From positions 22,289,501 through 22,353,500 of the forward strand of contig CP114481.1 in the NCBI GenBank assembly GCA_027186245.1: a DNA stretch of 64,000 nt, in the 5' to 3' direction. Source of the stretch: Coriaria nepalensis. Its lineage: Eukaryota; Streptophyta; Magnoliopsida; Cucurbitales; Coriariaceae. Shown in pieces: positions 11,401-26,040 of this stretch (position 1 is the first letter of the stretch; each line of letters starts with the position of its first letter). Below the pieces are notes generated by a model. The model was not told where the DNA came from, searched no databases, and saw nothing but the letters and a program-made list of their open reading frames with translations. The position numbers and the translations under genes are program-made.

Positions 11401-14280
11401 TCATTAAATTGTTTGAAGGCACTTCGAACCAATTCTATTTTTGAATTTAGAACACGACATTCATGCATAACTTGCACTTCATCTATTGAAGGCAACTATT
11501 CATCTTTTTGGCCTTAAAGTCAGATTATTGCGTCTCTTTTAGTCATTAAATCTTTCTGAATAACTTCGAATGAAATTCGGCCTTTAAACAAGACTTTCGT
11601 GCATAACTTGCAGTTGATCTATTGAAGGCAACAATGCATTTGTTTAGCCTTAAAGTCATGTCACTGAGTCTCTTCTAGTCATTAAATCATTCTGAATTAA
11701 TTCGAACGAATTCGATTTTCGCCCTTTAAACATTATTTTCTAACATAACTTGCAATTAATCTACTGAAGACAACCATGCATTATTTTAGCATTAAAAAGC
11801 ATATCACTCAGTCTTTTCAATCATTAAATTGTTTGAAGGCACTTCGAACCAATTCTATTTTTGAATTTAGAACACGACTTTCATGCATAACTTGCACTTG
11901 AGCTATTGAAGGCAACTATTCATTTTTTTAGCCTTAAAGTCATATTATTGCGTCTCTTTTAGTCATTAAATCTTTCTAAATCACTTCGAACGAAATTCAG
12001 CATTTAAACATGACATTTGTGCATAACTTGCAGTTGAACTATTGAAGGCAACAATGCATTTGTTTAGCCTTAAAGTCATGTCACTGAGTCTGTTCTAGTC
12101 GTTAAATCATTCTAAATTAATTCGAACGAATTCGATTTTCGCCCTTTAAACATTATTTTCTTACATAACTTGCAATTAATCTACTGAAGACAACAATGCA
12201 TTATTTTAGCATTAAAAAGCATATCACTCAGTATTTTCTATAATTAAATTGTTTGAAGGCACTTCGAACCAATTCTATTTTTGAATTTAGAACACGACTT
12301 TCATGCATAACTTGCACTTGATCTATTGAAGGCAACTATTCATTTTTTTAGCCTTAAAGTCATATTATTGCGTCTCTGTTAGTCATTAAATCTTTCTGAA
12401 TAACTTCGAATGAAATTCGGCCTTTAAACATGACTTTCGTGCATAACTTGCAGTTGATCTATTGATGGCAACAATGCATTTGTTTAGCCATAAAGTCATG
12501 TCACGGAGTCTCTTCAAGTCATTAAATCATTCTAAATTAATTCGAAAGAATTCTATTTTCGCCCTTCAAACATTATTTTCTTACATAACTTGCAATTAAT
12601 CTACTGAAGACAACAATGCATTATTTTAGCGTTAAAAAGCATATCACTCAGTCTTTTCAATCATTAAATTGTTTGAAGGCACTTCGAACCAATTCTATTT
12701 TTGAATTCAGAACACGACATTCATGCATAACTTGCACTTGATCTATTGAAGGCAACTATTCATCTTTTTGGCCTTAAAGTCAGATTATTGCGTCTCTTTT
12801 AGTCATTAAATCTTTCTGAATAACTTCGAATGAAATTCGGCCTTTAAACAAGACTTTCGTGCATAACTTGCAGTTGATCTATTGAAGGCAACAATGCATT
12901 TGTTTAGCCTTAAAGTCATGTCACTGAGTCTGTTCTAGTCATTAAATCATTCTAAATTAATTCGAACGAATTCTATTTTCGCCCTTCAAATATTATTTTC
13001 TTACATAACTTGCAATTAATCTACTGAAGACAACAATGCATTATTTTAGCATTAAAAAGCATATCACTCAGTCTTTTCAATCATTAAATTGTTTGAAGGC
13101 ACTTCGAACCAATTCAATTTTTGAATTTAGAACACGACTTTCATGCACAACTTGCACTTGATCTATTGAAGGCAACTATTCATTTTTTTAGCCTGAAAGT
13201 CATATTATTGCGTCTCTTTTAGTCATTAAATCTTTCTGAATAACTTCGAATGAAATTCGGCCTTTAAACAAGACTTTCGTGCATAACTTGCAGTTGATCT
13301 ATTGAAGGCAACAATGCATTTGTTTAGCCTTAAAGTCATGTCACTGAGTCTCTTCTAGTCATTAAATCATTCTGAATTAATTCGAACGAATTCGATTTTC
13401 ACCCTTTAAACATTATTTTCTTACATAACTTGCAATTAATCTACTGAAGACAACCATGCATTATTTTAGCATTAAAAAGCATATCACTCAGTCTTTTCAA
13501 TCATTAAATTGTTTGAAGGCACTTCGAACCAATTCTATTTTTGAATTTAGAACACGACTTTCATGCATAACTTGCACTTGAGCTATTGAAGGCAACTATT
13601 CATTTTTTTAGCCTTAAAGTCATATTATTGCGTCTCTTTTAGTCATTAAATCTTTCTAAATCACTTCGAACGAAATTCAGCATTTAAACATGACATTTGT
13701 GCATAACTTGCAGTTGAACTATTGAAGGCAACAATGCATTTGTTTAGCCTTAAAGTCATGTCACTGAGTCTGTTCTAGTCGTTAAATCATTCTAAATTAA
13801 TTCGAACGAATTCGATTTTCGCCCTTCAAATATTATTTTCTTACATAACTTGCAATTAATCTACTGAAGACAACAATGCATTATTTTAGCATTAAAAAGC
13901 ATATCACTCAGTATTTTCAATAATTAAATTGTTTGAAGGCACTTCGAACCAATTCTATTTTTGAATTTAGAACACGACTTTCATGCATAACTTGCACTTG
14001 ATCTATTGAAGGCAACTATTCATTTTTTTAGCCTTAAAGTCATATTATTGCGTCTCTGTTAGTCATTAAATCTTTCTGAATAACTTCGAATGAAATTCGG
14101 CCTTTAAACATGACTTTCGTGCATAACTTGCAGTTGATCTATTGATGGCAACAATGCATTTGTTTAGCCATAAAGTCATGTCACGGAGTCTCTTCAAGTC
14201 ATTAAATCATTCTAAATTAATTCGAAAGAATTCTATTTTCGCCCTTCAAACATTATTTTCTTACATAACTTGCAATTAAT
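5461..14280 (+). repeat. 8.8-kb super-repeat, copy 2, complete (21 units)
   Basis: This is the only copy I can read whole: 21 units of exactly 420 bp, 8820 bp. Private variants order the units: gcttcgagct in the units at 6721 and 7141, ttatttttgc plus a tcacatcg block at 7561, ctattgaagacaacaatgaa at 9241, ctacagaaga at 10081, caacagtgct at 10501, and gtattttct at 12181. The same order returns from 14281. The unit at 11341 is itself a mosaic with an A like the 5461 unit and a C like the 5881 unit. Confidence 0.9.
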
Positions 14281-17200
14281 CTACTGAAGACAACAATGCA
14301 TTATTTTAGCGTTAAAAAGCATATCACTCAGTCTTTTCAATCATTAAATTGTTTGAAGGCACTTCGAACCAATTCTATTTTTGAATTCAGAACACGACAT
14401 TCATGCATAACGTGCACTTGATCTATTGAAGGCAACTATTCATCTTTTTGGCCTTAAAGTCAGATTATTGCGTCTCTTTTAGTCATTAAATCTTTCTGAA
14501 TAACTTCGAATGAAATTCGGCCTTTAAACAAGACTTTCGTGCATAACTTGCAGTTGATCTATTGAAGGCAACAATGCATTTGTTTAGCCTTAAAGTCATG
14601 TCACTGAGTCTGTTCTAGTCATTAAATCATTCTAAATTAATTCGAACGAATTCTATTTTCGCCCTTCAAATATTATTTTCTTACATAACTTGCAATTAAT
14701 CTACTGAAGACAACAATGCATTATTTTAGCATTAAAAAGCATATCACTCAGTCTTTTCAATCATTAAATTGTTTGAAGGCACTTCGAACCAATTCAATTT
14801 TTGAATTTAGAACACGACTTTCATGCACAACTTGCACTTGATCTATTGAAGGCAACTATTCATTTTTTTAGCCTGAAAGTCATATTATTGCGTCTCTTTT
14901 AGTCATTAAATCTTTCTGAATAACTTCGAATGAAATTCGGCCTTTAAACAAGACTTTCGTGCATAACTTGCAGTTGATCTATTGAAGGCAACAATGCATT
15001 TGTTTAGCCTTAAAGTCATGTCACTGAGTCTCTTCTAGTCATTAAATCATTCTGAATTAATTCGAACGAATTCGATTTTCACCCTTTAAACATTATTTTC
15101 TTACATAACTTGCAATTAATCTACTGAAGACAACCATGCATTATTTTAGCATTAAAAAGCATATCACTCAGTCTTTTCAATCATTAAATTGTTTGAAGGC
15201 ACTTCGAACCAATTCTATTTTTGAATTTAGAACACGACTTTCATGCATAACTTGCACTTGAGCTATTGAAGGCAACTATTCATTTTTTTAGCCTTAAAGT
15301 CATATTATTGCGTCTCTTTTAGTCATTAAATCTTTCTAAATCACTTCGAACGAAATTCAGCCTTTAAACATGACATTTGTGCATAACTTGCAGTTGAACT
15401 ATTGAAGGCAACAATGCATTTGTTTAGCCTTAAAGTCATGTCACTGAGTCTGTTCTAGTCATTAAATCATTCCAAATTAATTCGAACGAATTCGATTTTC
15501 GCCCTTCAAATATTATTTTCTTACATAACTTGCAATTAATCTACTGAAGACAACAATGCATTATTTTAGCATTAAAAAGCATATCACTCAGTCTTTTCAA
15601 TCATTAAATTGTTTGAAGGCGCTTCGAGCTAATACTATTTTTGAATTTAGAACACGACTTTCATGCATAACTTGCACTTGAACTATTGAAGGCAACTATT
15701 CATTTTTTTAGCCTTAAAGTCATATTATTGCGTCTCTTTTAGTCATTAAATCTTTCTAAATCACTTCAAGTGAAATTCAGCCTTTAAACATGACTTTCGT
15801 GCATAACTTGCAGTTGATCTATTGAAGGCAACAATGCATTTATTTAGCCTTAAAGTCATGTCACTGAGTCTGTTCTAGTCATTAAATCATTCTAAATTAA
15901 TTCGAACGAATTCTATTTTCGCCCTTCAAATATTATTTTCTTACATAACTTGCAATTAATCTACTGAAGACAACAATGCATTATTTTAGCATTAAAAAGC
16001 ATATCACTCAGTCTTTTCAATCATTAAATTGTTTGAAGGCGCTTCGAGCTAATACTATTTTTGAATTTAGAACACGACTTTTATGCATAACTTGCACTTG
16101 AACTATTGAAGGCAACTATTCATTTTTTTAGCCTTAAAGTCATATTATTGCGTCTCTTTTAGTCATTAAATCTTTCTAAATCACTTCAAGTGAAATTCAG
16201 CCTTTAAACATGACTTTCGTGCATAACTTGCAGTTGATCTATTGAAGGCAACAATGCATTTATTTAGCCTTAAAGTCATGTCACTGAGTCTGTTCTAGTC
16301 ATTAAATCATTCTAAATTAATTCGAACGAATTCTATTTTCGCCCTTCAAATATTATTTTCTTACATAACTTGCAATTAATCTACTGAAGACAACAATGCA
16401 TTATTTTTGCATTAAAAAGCATATCACTCAGTCTTTTCAATCATTAAATTGTTTGAAGGCACTTCGAACCAATTCAATTTTTGAATTTAGAACACGACTT
16501 TCATGCACAACTTGCACTTGATCTATTGAAGGCAACTATTCATTTTTTTAGCATTAAAGTCATATTATTGCGTCTCTTTTAGTCATTAAATCTTTCTAAA
16601 TCACATCGAACGAAATTCAGCCTTTAAACATGACTTTCGTGCATAACTAGCAGTTGATCTATTGAAGGCAACAATGCATTTGTTTAGCCTTAAAGTCTTG
16701 TCACTGAGTCAGTTCTAGTCATTAAATCATTCTAAATTAATTCGAACGAATTCGATTTTTGCCCTTTAAACATTATTTTCTTACATAACTTGCAATTAAT
16801 CTACTGAAGACAACAATGCATTATTTTAGCATTAAAAAGCATATCACTCAGTCTTTTCAATTATTAAATTGTTTGAAGGCACTTCGAACAAATTCTATTT
16901 TTGAATTTAGAACACGACTTTCATGCATAACTTGCACTTGATCTATTGAAGGCAGCTATTCATTTTTTTAGCCTTAAAGTCATATTATTGCGTCTCTTTT
17001 AGTCATTAAATCTTTCTGAATCACTTCGAATGAAATTCGGCCTTTAAACATGACTTTCGTGCATAACTTGCAGCTGATCTATTGAAGGCAACAATGCATT
17101 TGTTTAGCCTTAAAGTCATGTCACTGAGTCTCTTCTAGTCATTCAATCACTCAAAATTCATTCGAACGAATTCTATTTTCGCCCTTCAAACATTATTTTC

Positions 17201-20200
17201 TTACATAACTTGCAATTAATCTACTGAAGACAACAATGCATTATTTTAGCATTAAAAAGCATATCACTCAGTCTTTTCGATCATTAAATTGTTTGAAGGC
17301 ACTTCAAACAAATTCTATTTTTGAATTTAGAACACGACTTTCATGCATAACTTGCACTTGAACTATTGAAGGCAACTATTCATTTTTTTAGCCTTAAAGT
17401 CATATTATTGCGTCTCTTTTAGTCATTAAATCTTTCTGAATCACTTCGAATGAAATTCGGCCTTTAAACATGACTTTCGTGCATAACTTGCAGTTGATCT
17501 ATTGAAGGCAACAATGCATTTGTTTAGCCTTAAAGTCATGTCACTGAGTCTCTTCTAGTCATTCAATCACTCAAAATTCATTCGAACGAATTCTATTTTC
17601 GCCCTTCAAACATTATTTTCTTACATAACTTGCAATTAATCTACTGAAGACAACAATGCATTATTTTAGCATTAAAAAGCATATCACTCAGTCTTTTCAA
17701 TCATTAAATTGTTTGAAGGCACTTCGAACCAATTCTATTTTTGAATTTAGAACACGACTTTCATGCATAACTTGCACTTGATCTATTGAAGGCAACTATT
17801 CATTTTTTTAGCCTTAAAGTCATATTATTGCGTCTCTTTTAGTCATTAAATATTTCCGAATCACTTCGAATGAAATTCAGCCTTTAAACATGACTTTCGT
17901 GCATAACTTGCAGTTGATCTTCTGAAGGCAACAATGCATTTGTTTAGCCTTAAAGTCATGTCACTGAGTCTGTTCTAGTCATTAAATCATTCTAAATTAA
18001 TTCGAACGAATTCTATTTTCGCCATTCAAACATTATTTTCTTACATAACTTGCCATTAATCTATTGAAGACAACAATGAATTATTTTACCATTAAAAAGC
18101 ACATGACTCAGTCTTTTCAATCATTAAATTGTTTGAAGCCACTTCGAACCAATTCTATTTTTGAATTTAGAACACGACTTTCATGCATAACTTGCACTTG
18201 ATCTATTGAAGGCAACTATTCATTTTTTTAGCCTTAAAGTCATATTATTGCGTCTCTTTTAGTCATTAAATATTTCTGAATCACTTCGAATGAAATTCGG
18301 CCTTTAAACATGACTTTCGTGCATAACTTGCAGTTGATCTATTGAAGGCAACAATGCATTTGTTTAGCCTTAAAGTCATGTCACGGAGTCTCTTCTAGTC
18401 ATTAAATCATTCAAAATTAATTCGAAAGAATTCTATTTTCGCCCTTCAAACATTATTTTCTTACATAACTTGCAATTAATCTACTGAAGACAACAATGCA
18501 TTATTTTAGCGTTAAAAAGCATATCACTCAGTCTTTTCAATCATTAAATTGTTTGAAGGCACTTCGAACCAATTCTATTTTTGAATTTAGAACACGACTT
18601 TCATGCATAACTTGCACTTCATCTATTGAAGGCAACTATTCATTTTTTTAGCCTTAAAGTCATATTATTGCGTCTCTTTTAGTCATTAAATCTTTCTGAA
18701 TAACTTCGAATGAAATTCGGCCTTTAAACATGACTTTCGTGCATAACTTGCAGTTGATCTATTGAAGGCAACAATGCATTTCTTTAGCCTTAAAGTCATG
18801 TCACGGAGTCAGTTCTAGTCATTAAATCATTCAAAATTAATTGGAAAGAATTCTATTTTCGCCCTTCAAACATTATTTTCTTACATAGCTTGCAATTAAT
18901 CTACAGAAGACAACAATGCATTATTTTAACATTAAAAAGCATATCACTCAGGCCTTTCAATCATTAAATTGTTTGAAGGCACTTCAAACAAATTCTATTT
19001 TTGAATTTAGAACACGACTTTCATGCATAACTTGCACTTGAACTATTGAAGGCAACTATTCATTTTTTTAGCCTTAAAGTCATATTATTGCGTCTCTTTT
19101 AGTCATTAAATCTTTCTGAATCACTTCGAATGAAATTCGGCCTTTAAACATGACTTTCGTGCATAACTTGCAGTTGATCTTTTCAAGGCAACAATGCATT
19201 TGTGGAGCCTTAAAGTCATGTCACTGAGTCTCTTCTAGTCATTAAATCATTCTAAATTAATTCGAACGAATTCTATTTTCGCCATTCAAACATTATTTTC
19301 TTACATAACTCACAATTAATCTACTGAAGACAACAGTGCTTTATTTTAGCATTAAAAAGCATATCACTCAGTCTTCTGAATCATTAAATTGTTTGAGGGC
19401 ACTTCGAACCAATTCTATTTTTTAATTTAGAACACGACTTTCATGCATAACTTGCACTTGAACTATTGAAGGCAACTATTCATTTTTTTAGCCTTAAAGT
19501 CATATTATTGGGTCTCTTTTAGTCATTAAATATTTCTGAATCACTTCGAATGAAATTCGGCCTTTAAACATGACCTTCGTGTATAACTTGCAGTTGATTT
19601 ATTGAAGGCAACAATGCATTTGTTTAGCCTTAAAGTCATGTCACTGAGTCTCTTCTAGTCATTAAATCATTCTAAATTAATTCGAACGAATTCGATTTTC
19701 GCCCTTTAAACATTATTTTTTTACATAACTTGCAATTTATCTACTGAAGACAACAATGCATTATTTTAGCATTAAAAAGCGTATCACTCAGTCCTTTCAA
19801 TCATTAAATTGTTTGAAGGCACTTCGAACCAATTCTATTTTTGAATTTAGAACACGACTTTCATGCATAACTTGCACTTGAACTATTGAAGGCAACTATT
19901 CATTTTTTTAGCCTTAAAGTCATATTATTGCGTCTCTTTTAGTCATTAAATCTTTCTGAATAACTTCGAATGAAATTCAGCCTTTAAACATGACTTTCGT
20001 GCATAACTTGCAGTTGATCTATTGAAGGCAACAATGCATTTGTTTAGCCATAAAGTCATGTCACGGAGTCTCTTCCAGTCATTAAATCATTCTAAATTAA
20101 TTCGAAAGAATTCTATTTTCGCCCTTCAAACATTATTTTCTTACATAACTTGCAATTAATCTACTGAAGACAACAATGCATTATTTTAGCGTTAAAAAGC

Positions 20201-21840
20201 ATATCACTCAGTCTTTTCAATCATTAAATTGTTTGAAGGCACTTCGAACCAATTCTATTTTTGAATTTAGAACACGACATTCATGCATAACTTGCACTTC
20301 ATCTATTGAAGGCAACTATTCATCTTTTTGGCCTTAAAGTCAGATTATTGCGTCTCTTTTAGTCATTAAATCTTTCTGAATAACTTCGAATGAAATTCGG
20401 CCTTTAAACAAGACTTTCGTGCATAACTTGCAGTTGATCTATTGAAGGCAACAATGCATTTGTTTAGCCTTAAAGTCATGTCACTGAGTCTCTTCTAGTC
20501 ATTAAATCATTCTGAATTAATTCGAACGAATTCGATTTTCGCCCTTTAAACATTATTTTCTAACATAACTTGCAATTAATCTACTGAAGACAACCATGCA
20601 TTATTTTAGCATTAAAAAGCATATCACTCAGTCTTTTCAATCATTAAATTGTTTGAAGGCACTTCGAACCAATTCTATTTTTGAATTTAGAACACGACTT
20701 TCATGCATAACTTGCACTTGAGCTATTGAAGGCAACTATTCATTTTTTTAGCCTTAAAGTCATATTATTGCGTCTCTTTTAGTCATTAAATCTTTCTAAA
20801 TCACTTCGAACGAAATTCAGCATTTAAACATGACATTTGTGCATAACTTGCAGTTGAACTATTGAAGGCAACAATGCATTTGTTTAGCCTTAAAGTCATG
20901 TCACTGAGTCTGTTCTAGTCGTTAAATCATTCTAAATTAATTCGAACGAATTCGATTTTCGCCCTTTAAACATTATTTTCTTACATAACTTGCAATTAAT
21001 CTACTGAAGACAACAATGCATTATTTTAGCATTAAAAAGCATATCACTCAGTATTTTCTATAATTAAATTGTTTGAAGGCACTTCGAACCAATTCTATTT
21101 TTGAATTTAGAACACGACTTTCATGCATAACTTGCACTTGATCTATTGAAGGCAACTATTCATTTTTTTAGCCTTAAAGTCATATTATTGCGTCTCTGTT
21201 AGTCATTAAATCTTTCTGAATAACTTCGAATGAAATTCGGCCTTTAAACATGACTTTCGTGCATAACTTGCAGTTGATCTATTGATGGCAACAATGCATT
21301 TGTTTAGCCATAAAGTCATGTCACGGAGTCTCTTCAAGTCATTAAATCATTCTAAATTAATTCGAAAGAATTCTATTTTCGCCCTTCAAACATTATTTTC
21401 TTACATAACTTGCAATTAATCTACTGAAGACAACAATGCATTATTTTAGCGTTAAAAAGCATATCACTCAGTCTTTTCAATCATTAAATTGTTTGAAGGC
21501 ACTTCGAACCAATTCTATTTTTGAATTCAGAACACGACATTCATGCATAACTTGCACTTGATCTATTGAAGGCAACTATTCATCTTTTTGGCCTTAAAGT
21601 CAGATTATTGCGTCTCTTTTAGTCATTAAATCTTTCTGAATAACTTCGAATGAAATTCGGCCTTTAAACAAGACTTTCGTGCATAACTTGCAGTTGATCT
21701 ATTGAAGGCAACAATGCATTTGTTTAGCCTTAAAGTCATGTCACTGAGTCTGTTCTAGTCATTAAATCATTCTAAATTAATTCGAACGAATTCTATTTTC
21801 GCCCTTCAAATATTATTTTCTTACATAACTTGCAATTAAT
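14281..21840 (+). repeat. 8.8-kb super-repeat, copy 3, first 18 units
   Basis: It repeats 5461-13020 at a shift of 8820 bp in the same unit order, with the private variants at the expected places (ctattgaagacaacaatgaa at 18061, ctacagaaga at 18901, caacagtgct at 19321). I noticed no mismatch in the lines compared. After the unit at 21421 the order jumps directly to the gcttcgagct unit type, skipping two unit types. Confidence 0.9.
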
Positions 21841-24840
21841 CTACTGAAGACAACAATGCATTATTTTAGCATTAAAAAGCATATCACTCAGTCTTTTCAA
21901 TCATTAAATTGTTTGAAGGCGCTTCGAGCTAATACTATTTTTGAATTTAGAACACGACTTTCATGCATAACTTGCACTTGAACTATTGAAGGCAACTATT
22001 CATTTTTTTAGCCTTAAAGTCATATTATTGCGTCTCTTTTAGTCATTAAATCTTTCTAAATCACTTCAAGTGAAATTCAGCCTTTAAACATGACTTTCGT
22101 GCATAACTTGCAGTTGATCTATTGAAGGCAACAATGCATTTATTTAGCCTTAAAGTCATGTCACTGAGTCTGTTCTAGTCATTAAATCATTCTAAATTAA
22201 TTCGAACGAATTCTATTTTCGCCCTTCAAATATTATTTTCTTACATAACTTGCAATTAATCTACTGAAGACAACAATGCATTATTTTAGCATTAAAAAGC
22301 ATATCACTCAGTCTTTTCAATCATTAAATTGTTTGAAGGCGCTTCGAGCTAATACTATTTTTGAATTTAGAACACGACTTTTATGCATAACTTGCACTTG
22401 AACTATTGAAGGCAACTATTCATTTTTTTAGCCTTAAAGTCATATTATTGCGTCTCTTTTAGTCATTAAATCTTTCTAAATCACTTCAAGTGAAATTCAG
22501 CCTTTAAACATGACTTTCGTGCATAACTTGCAGTTGATCTATTGAAGGCAACAATGCATTTATTTAGCCTTAAAGTCATGTCACTGAGTCTGTTCTAGTC
22601 ATTAAATCATTCTAAATTAATTCGAACGAATTCTATTTTCGCCCTTCAAATATTATTTTCTTACATAACTTGCAATTAATCTACTGAAGACAACAATGCA
22701 TTATTTTTGCATTAAAAAGCATATCACTCAGTCTTTTCAATCATTAAATTGTTTGAAGGCACTTCGAACCAATTCAATTTTTGAATTTAGAACACGACTT
22801 TCATGCACAACTTGCACTTGATCTATTGAAGGCAACTATTCATTTTTTTAGCCTGAAAGTCATATTATTGCGTCTCTTTTAGTCATTAAATCTTTCTGAA
22901 TAACTTCGAATGAAATTCGGCCTTTAAACAAGACTTTCGTGCATAACTTGCAGTTGATCTATTGAAGGCAACAATGCATTTGTTTAGCCTTAAAGTCATG
23001 TCACTGAGTCTCTTCTAGTCATTAAATCATTCTGAATTAATTCGAACGAATTCGATTTTCACCCTTTAAACATTATTTTCTTACATAACTTGCAATTAAT
23101 CTACTGAAGACAACCATGCATTATTTTAGCATTAAAAAGCATATCACTCAGTCTTTTCAATCATTAAATTGTTTGAAGGCACTTCGAACCAATTCTATTT
23201 TTGAATTCAGAACACGACATTCATGCATAACTTGCACTTGATCTATTGAAGGCAACTATTCATCTTTTTGGCCTTAAAGTCAGATTATTGCGTCTCTTTT
23301 AGTCATTAAATCTTTCTGAATAACTTCGAATGAAATTCGGCCTTTAAACAAGACTTTCGTGCATAACTTGCAGTTGATCTATTGAAGGCAACAATGCATT
23401 TGTTTAGCCTTAAAGTCATGTCACTGAGTCTGTTCTAGTCATTAAATCATTCTAAATTAATTCGAACGAATTCTATTTTCGCCCTTCAAATATTATTTTC
23501 TTACATAACTTGCAATTAATCTACTGAAGACAACAATGCATTATTTTAGCATTAAAAAGCATATCACTCAGTCTTTTCAATCATTAAATTGTTTGAAGGC
23601 GCTTCGAGCTAATACTATTTTTGAATTTAGAACACGACTTTCATGCATAACTTGCACTTGAACTATTGAAGGCAACTATTCATTTTTTTAGCCTTAAAGT
23701 CATATTATTGCGTCTCTTTTAGTCATTAAATCTTTCTAAATCACTTCAAGTGAAATTCAGCCTTTAAACATGACTTTCGTGCATAACTTGCAGTTGATCT
23801 ATTGAAGGCAACAATGCATTTATTTAGCCTTAAAGTCATGTCACTGAGTCTGTTCTAGTCATTAAATCATTCTAAATTAATTCGAACGAATTCTATTTTC
23901 GCCCTTCAAATATTATTTTCTTACATAACTTGCAATTAATCTACTGAAGACAACAATGCATTATTTTAGCATTAAAAAGCATATCACTCAGTCTTTTCAA
24001 TCATTAAATTGTTTGAAGGCGCTTCGAGCTAATACTATTTTTGAATTTAGAACACGACTTTTATGCATAACTTGCACTTGAACTATTGAAGGCAACTATT
24101 CATTTTTTTAGCCTTAAAGTCATATTATTGCGTCTCTTTTAGTCATTAAATCTTTCTAAATCACTTCAAGTGAAATTCAGCCTTTAAACATGACTTTCGT
24201 GCATAACTTGCAGTTGATCTATTGAAGGCAACAATGCATTTATTTAGCCTTAAAGTCATGTCACTGAGTCTGTTCTAGTCATTAAATCATTCTAAATTAA
24301 TTCGAACGAATTCTATTTTCGCCCTTCAAATATTATTTTCTTACATAACTTGCAATTAATCTACTGAAGACAACAATGCATTATTTTTGCATTAAAAAGC
24401 ATATCACTCAGTCTTTTCAATCATTAAATTGTTTGAAGGCACTTCGAACCAATTCAATTTTTGAATTTAGAACACGACTTTCATGCACAACTTGCACTTG
24501 ATCTATTGAAGGCAACTATTCATTTTTTTAGCCTGAAAGTCATATTATTGCGTCTCTTTTAGTCATTAAATCTTTCTGAATAACTTCGAATGAAATTCGG
24601 CCTTTAAACAAGACTTTCGTGCATAACTTGCAGTTGATCTATTGAAGGCAACAATGCATTTGTTTAGCCTTAAAGTCATGTCACTGAGTCTCTTCTAGTC
24701 ATTAAATCATTCTGAATTAATTCGAACGAATTCGATTTTCACCCTTTAAACATTATTTTCTTACATAACTTGCAATTAATCTACTGAAGACAACCATGCA
24801 TTATTTTAGCATTAAAAAGCATATCACTCAGTCTTTTCAA
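21841..24840 (+). repeat. 1680-bp tandem duplication of four units
   Basis: The four-unit series seen from 21421 to 23100 is repeated at a shift of 1680 bp. The switch back lies inside the unit starting at 23101, which opens like the 15121 unit (caaccatgca, att at 23131) and then reads like the 21421 unit (gaattcag, c at 23208), so the crossover is between 23132 and 23207. The duplication ends in the unit at 24781, which carries through unchanged. Confidence 0.85.
22681..23100 (+). repeat. Chimeric unit, repeated at 24361
   Basis: It opens as the 16381 type (ttatttttgc) and ends as the 14701 type (gcctgaaag, aagactttcg, accctttaaa). The switch lies between 22709 and 22852. The identical chimera at 24361-24780 shows that the crossover came before the 1680-bp duplication. 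Confidence 0.8.
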
Positions 24841-26040
24841 TCATTAAATTGTTTGAAGGCACTTCGAACCAATTCTATTTTTGAATTTAGAACACGACTT
24901 TCATGCATAACTTGCACTTGAGCTATTGAAGGCAACTATTCATTTTTTTAGCCTTAAAGTCATATTATTGCGTCTCTTTTAGTCATTAAATCTTTCTAAA
25001 TCACTTCGAACGAAATTCAGCCTTTAAACATGACATTTGTGCATAACTTGCAGTTGAACTATTGAAGGCAACAATGCATTTGTTTAGCCTTAAAGTCATG
25101 TCACTGAGTCTGTTCTAGTCATTAAATCATTCCAAATTAATTCGAACGAATTCGATTTTCGCCCTTCAAATATTATTTTCTTACATAACTTGCAATTAAT
25201 CTACTGAAGACAACAATGCATTATTTTAGCATTAAAAAGCATATCACTCAGTCTTTTCAATCATTAAATTGTTTGAAGGCGCTTCGAGCTAATACTATTT
25301 TTGAATTTAGAACACGACTTTCATGCATAACTTGCACTTGAACTATTGAAGGCAACTATTCATTTTTTTAGCCTTAAAGTCATATTATTGCGTCTCTTTT
25401 AGTCATTAAATCTTTCTAAATCACTTCAAGTGAAATTCAGCCTTTAAACATGACTTTCGTGCATAACTTGCAGTTGATCTATTGAAGGCAACAATGCATT
25501 TATTTAGCCTTAAAGTCATGTCACTGAGTCTGTTCTAGTCATTAAATCATTCTAAATTAATTCGAACGAATTCTATTTTCGCCCTTCAAATATTATTTTC
25601 TTACATAACTTGCAATTAATCTACTGAAGACAACAATGCATTATTTTAGCATTAAAAAGCATATCACTCAGTCTTTTCAATCATTAAATTGTTTGAAGGC
25701 GCTTCGAGCTAATACTATTTTTGAATTTAGAACACGACTTTTATGCATAACTTGCACTTGAACTATTGAAGGCAACTATTCATTTTTTTAGCCTTAAAGT
25801 CATATTATTGCGTCTCTTTTAGTCATTAAATCTTTCTAAATCACTTCAAGTGAAATTCAGCCTTTAAACATGACTTTCGTGCATAACTTGCAGTTGATCT
25901 ATTGAAGGCAACAATGCATTTATTTAGCCTTAAAGTCATGTCACTGAGTCTGTTCTAGTCATTAAATCATTCTAAATTAATTCGAACGAATTCTATTTTC
26001 GCCCTTCAAATATTATTTTCTTACATAACTTGCAATTAAT
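24841..26040 (+). repeat. Super-repeat order resumes
   Basis: From the unit at 24781 onward the order follows 15121-16380 at a shift of 9660 bp, including the paired gcttcgagct units at 25201 and 25621. The match ends in the next unit (26041), which starts like the 16381 type and then changes. Confidence 0.8.
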
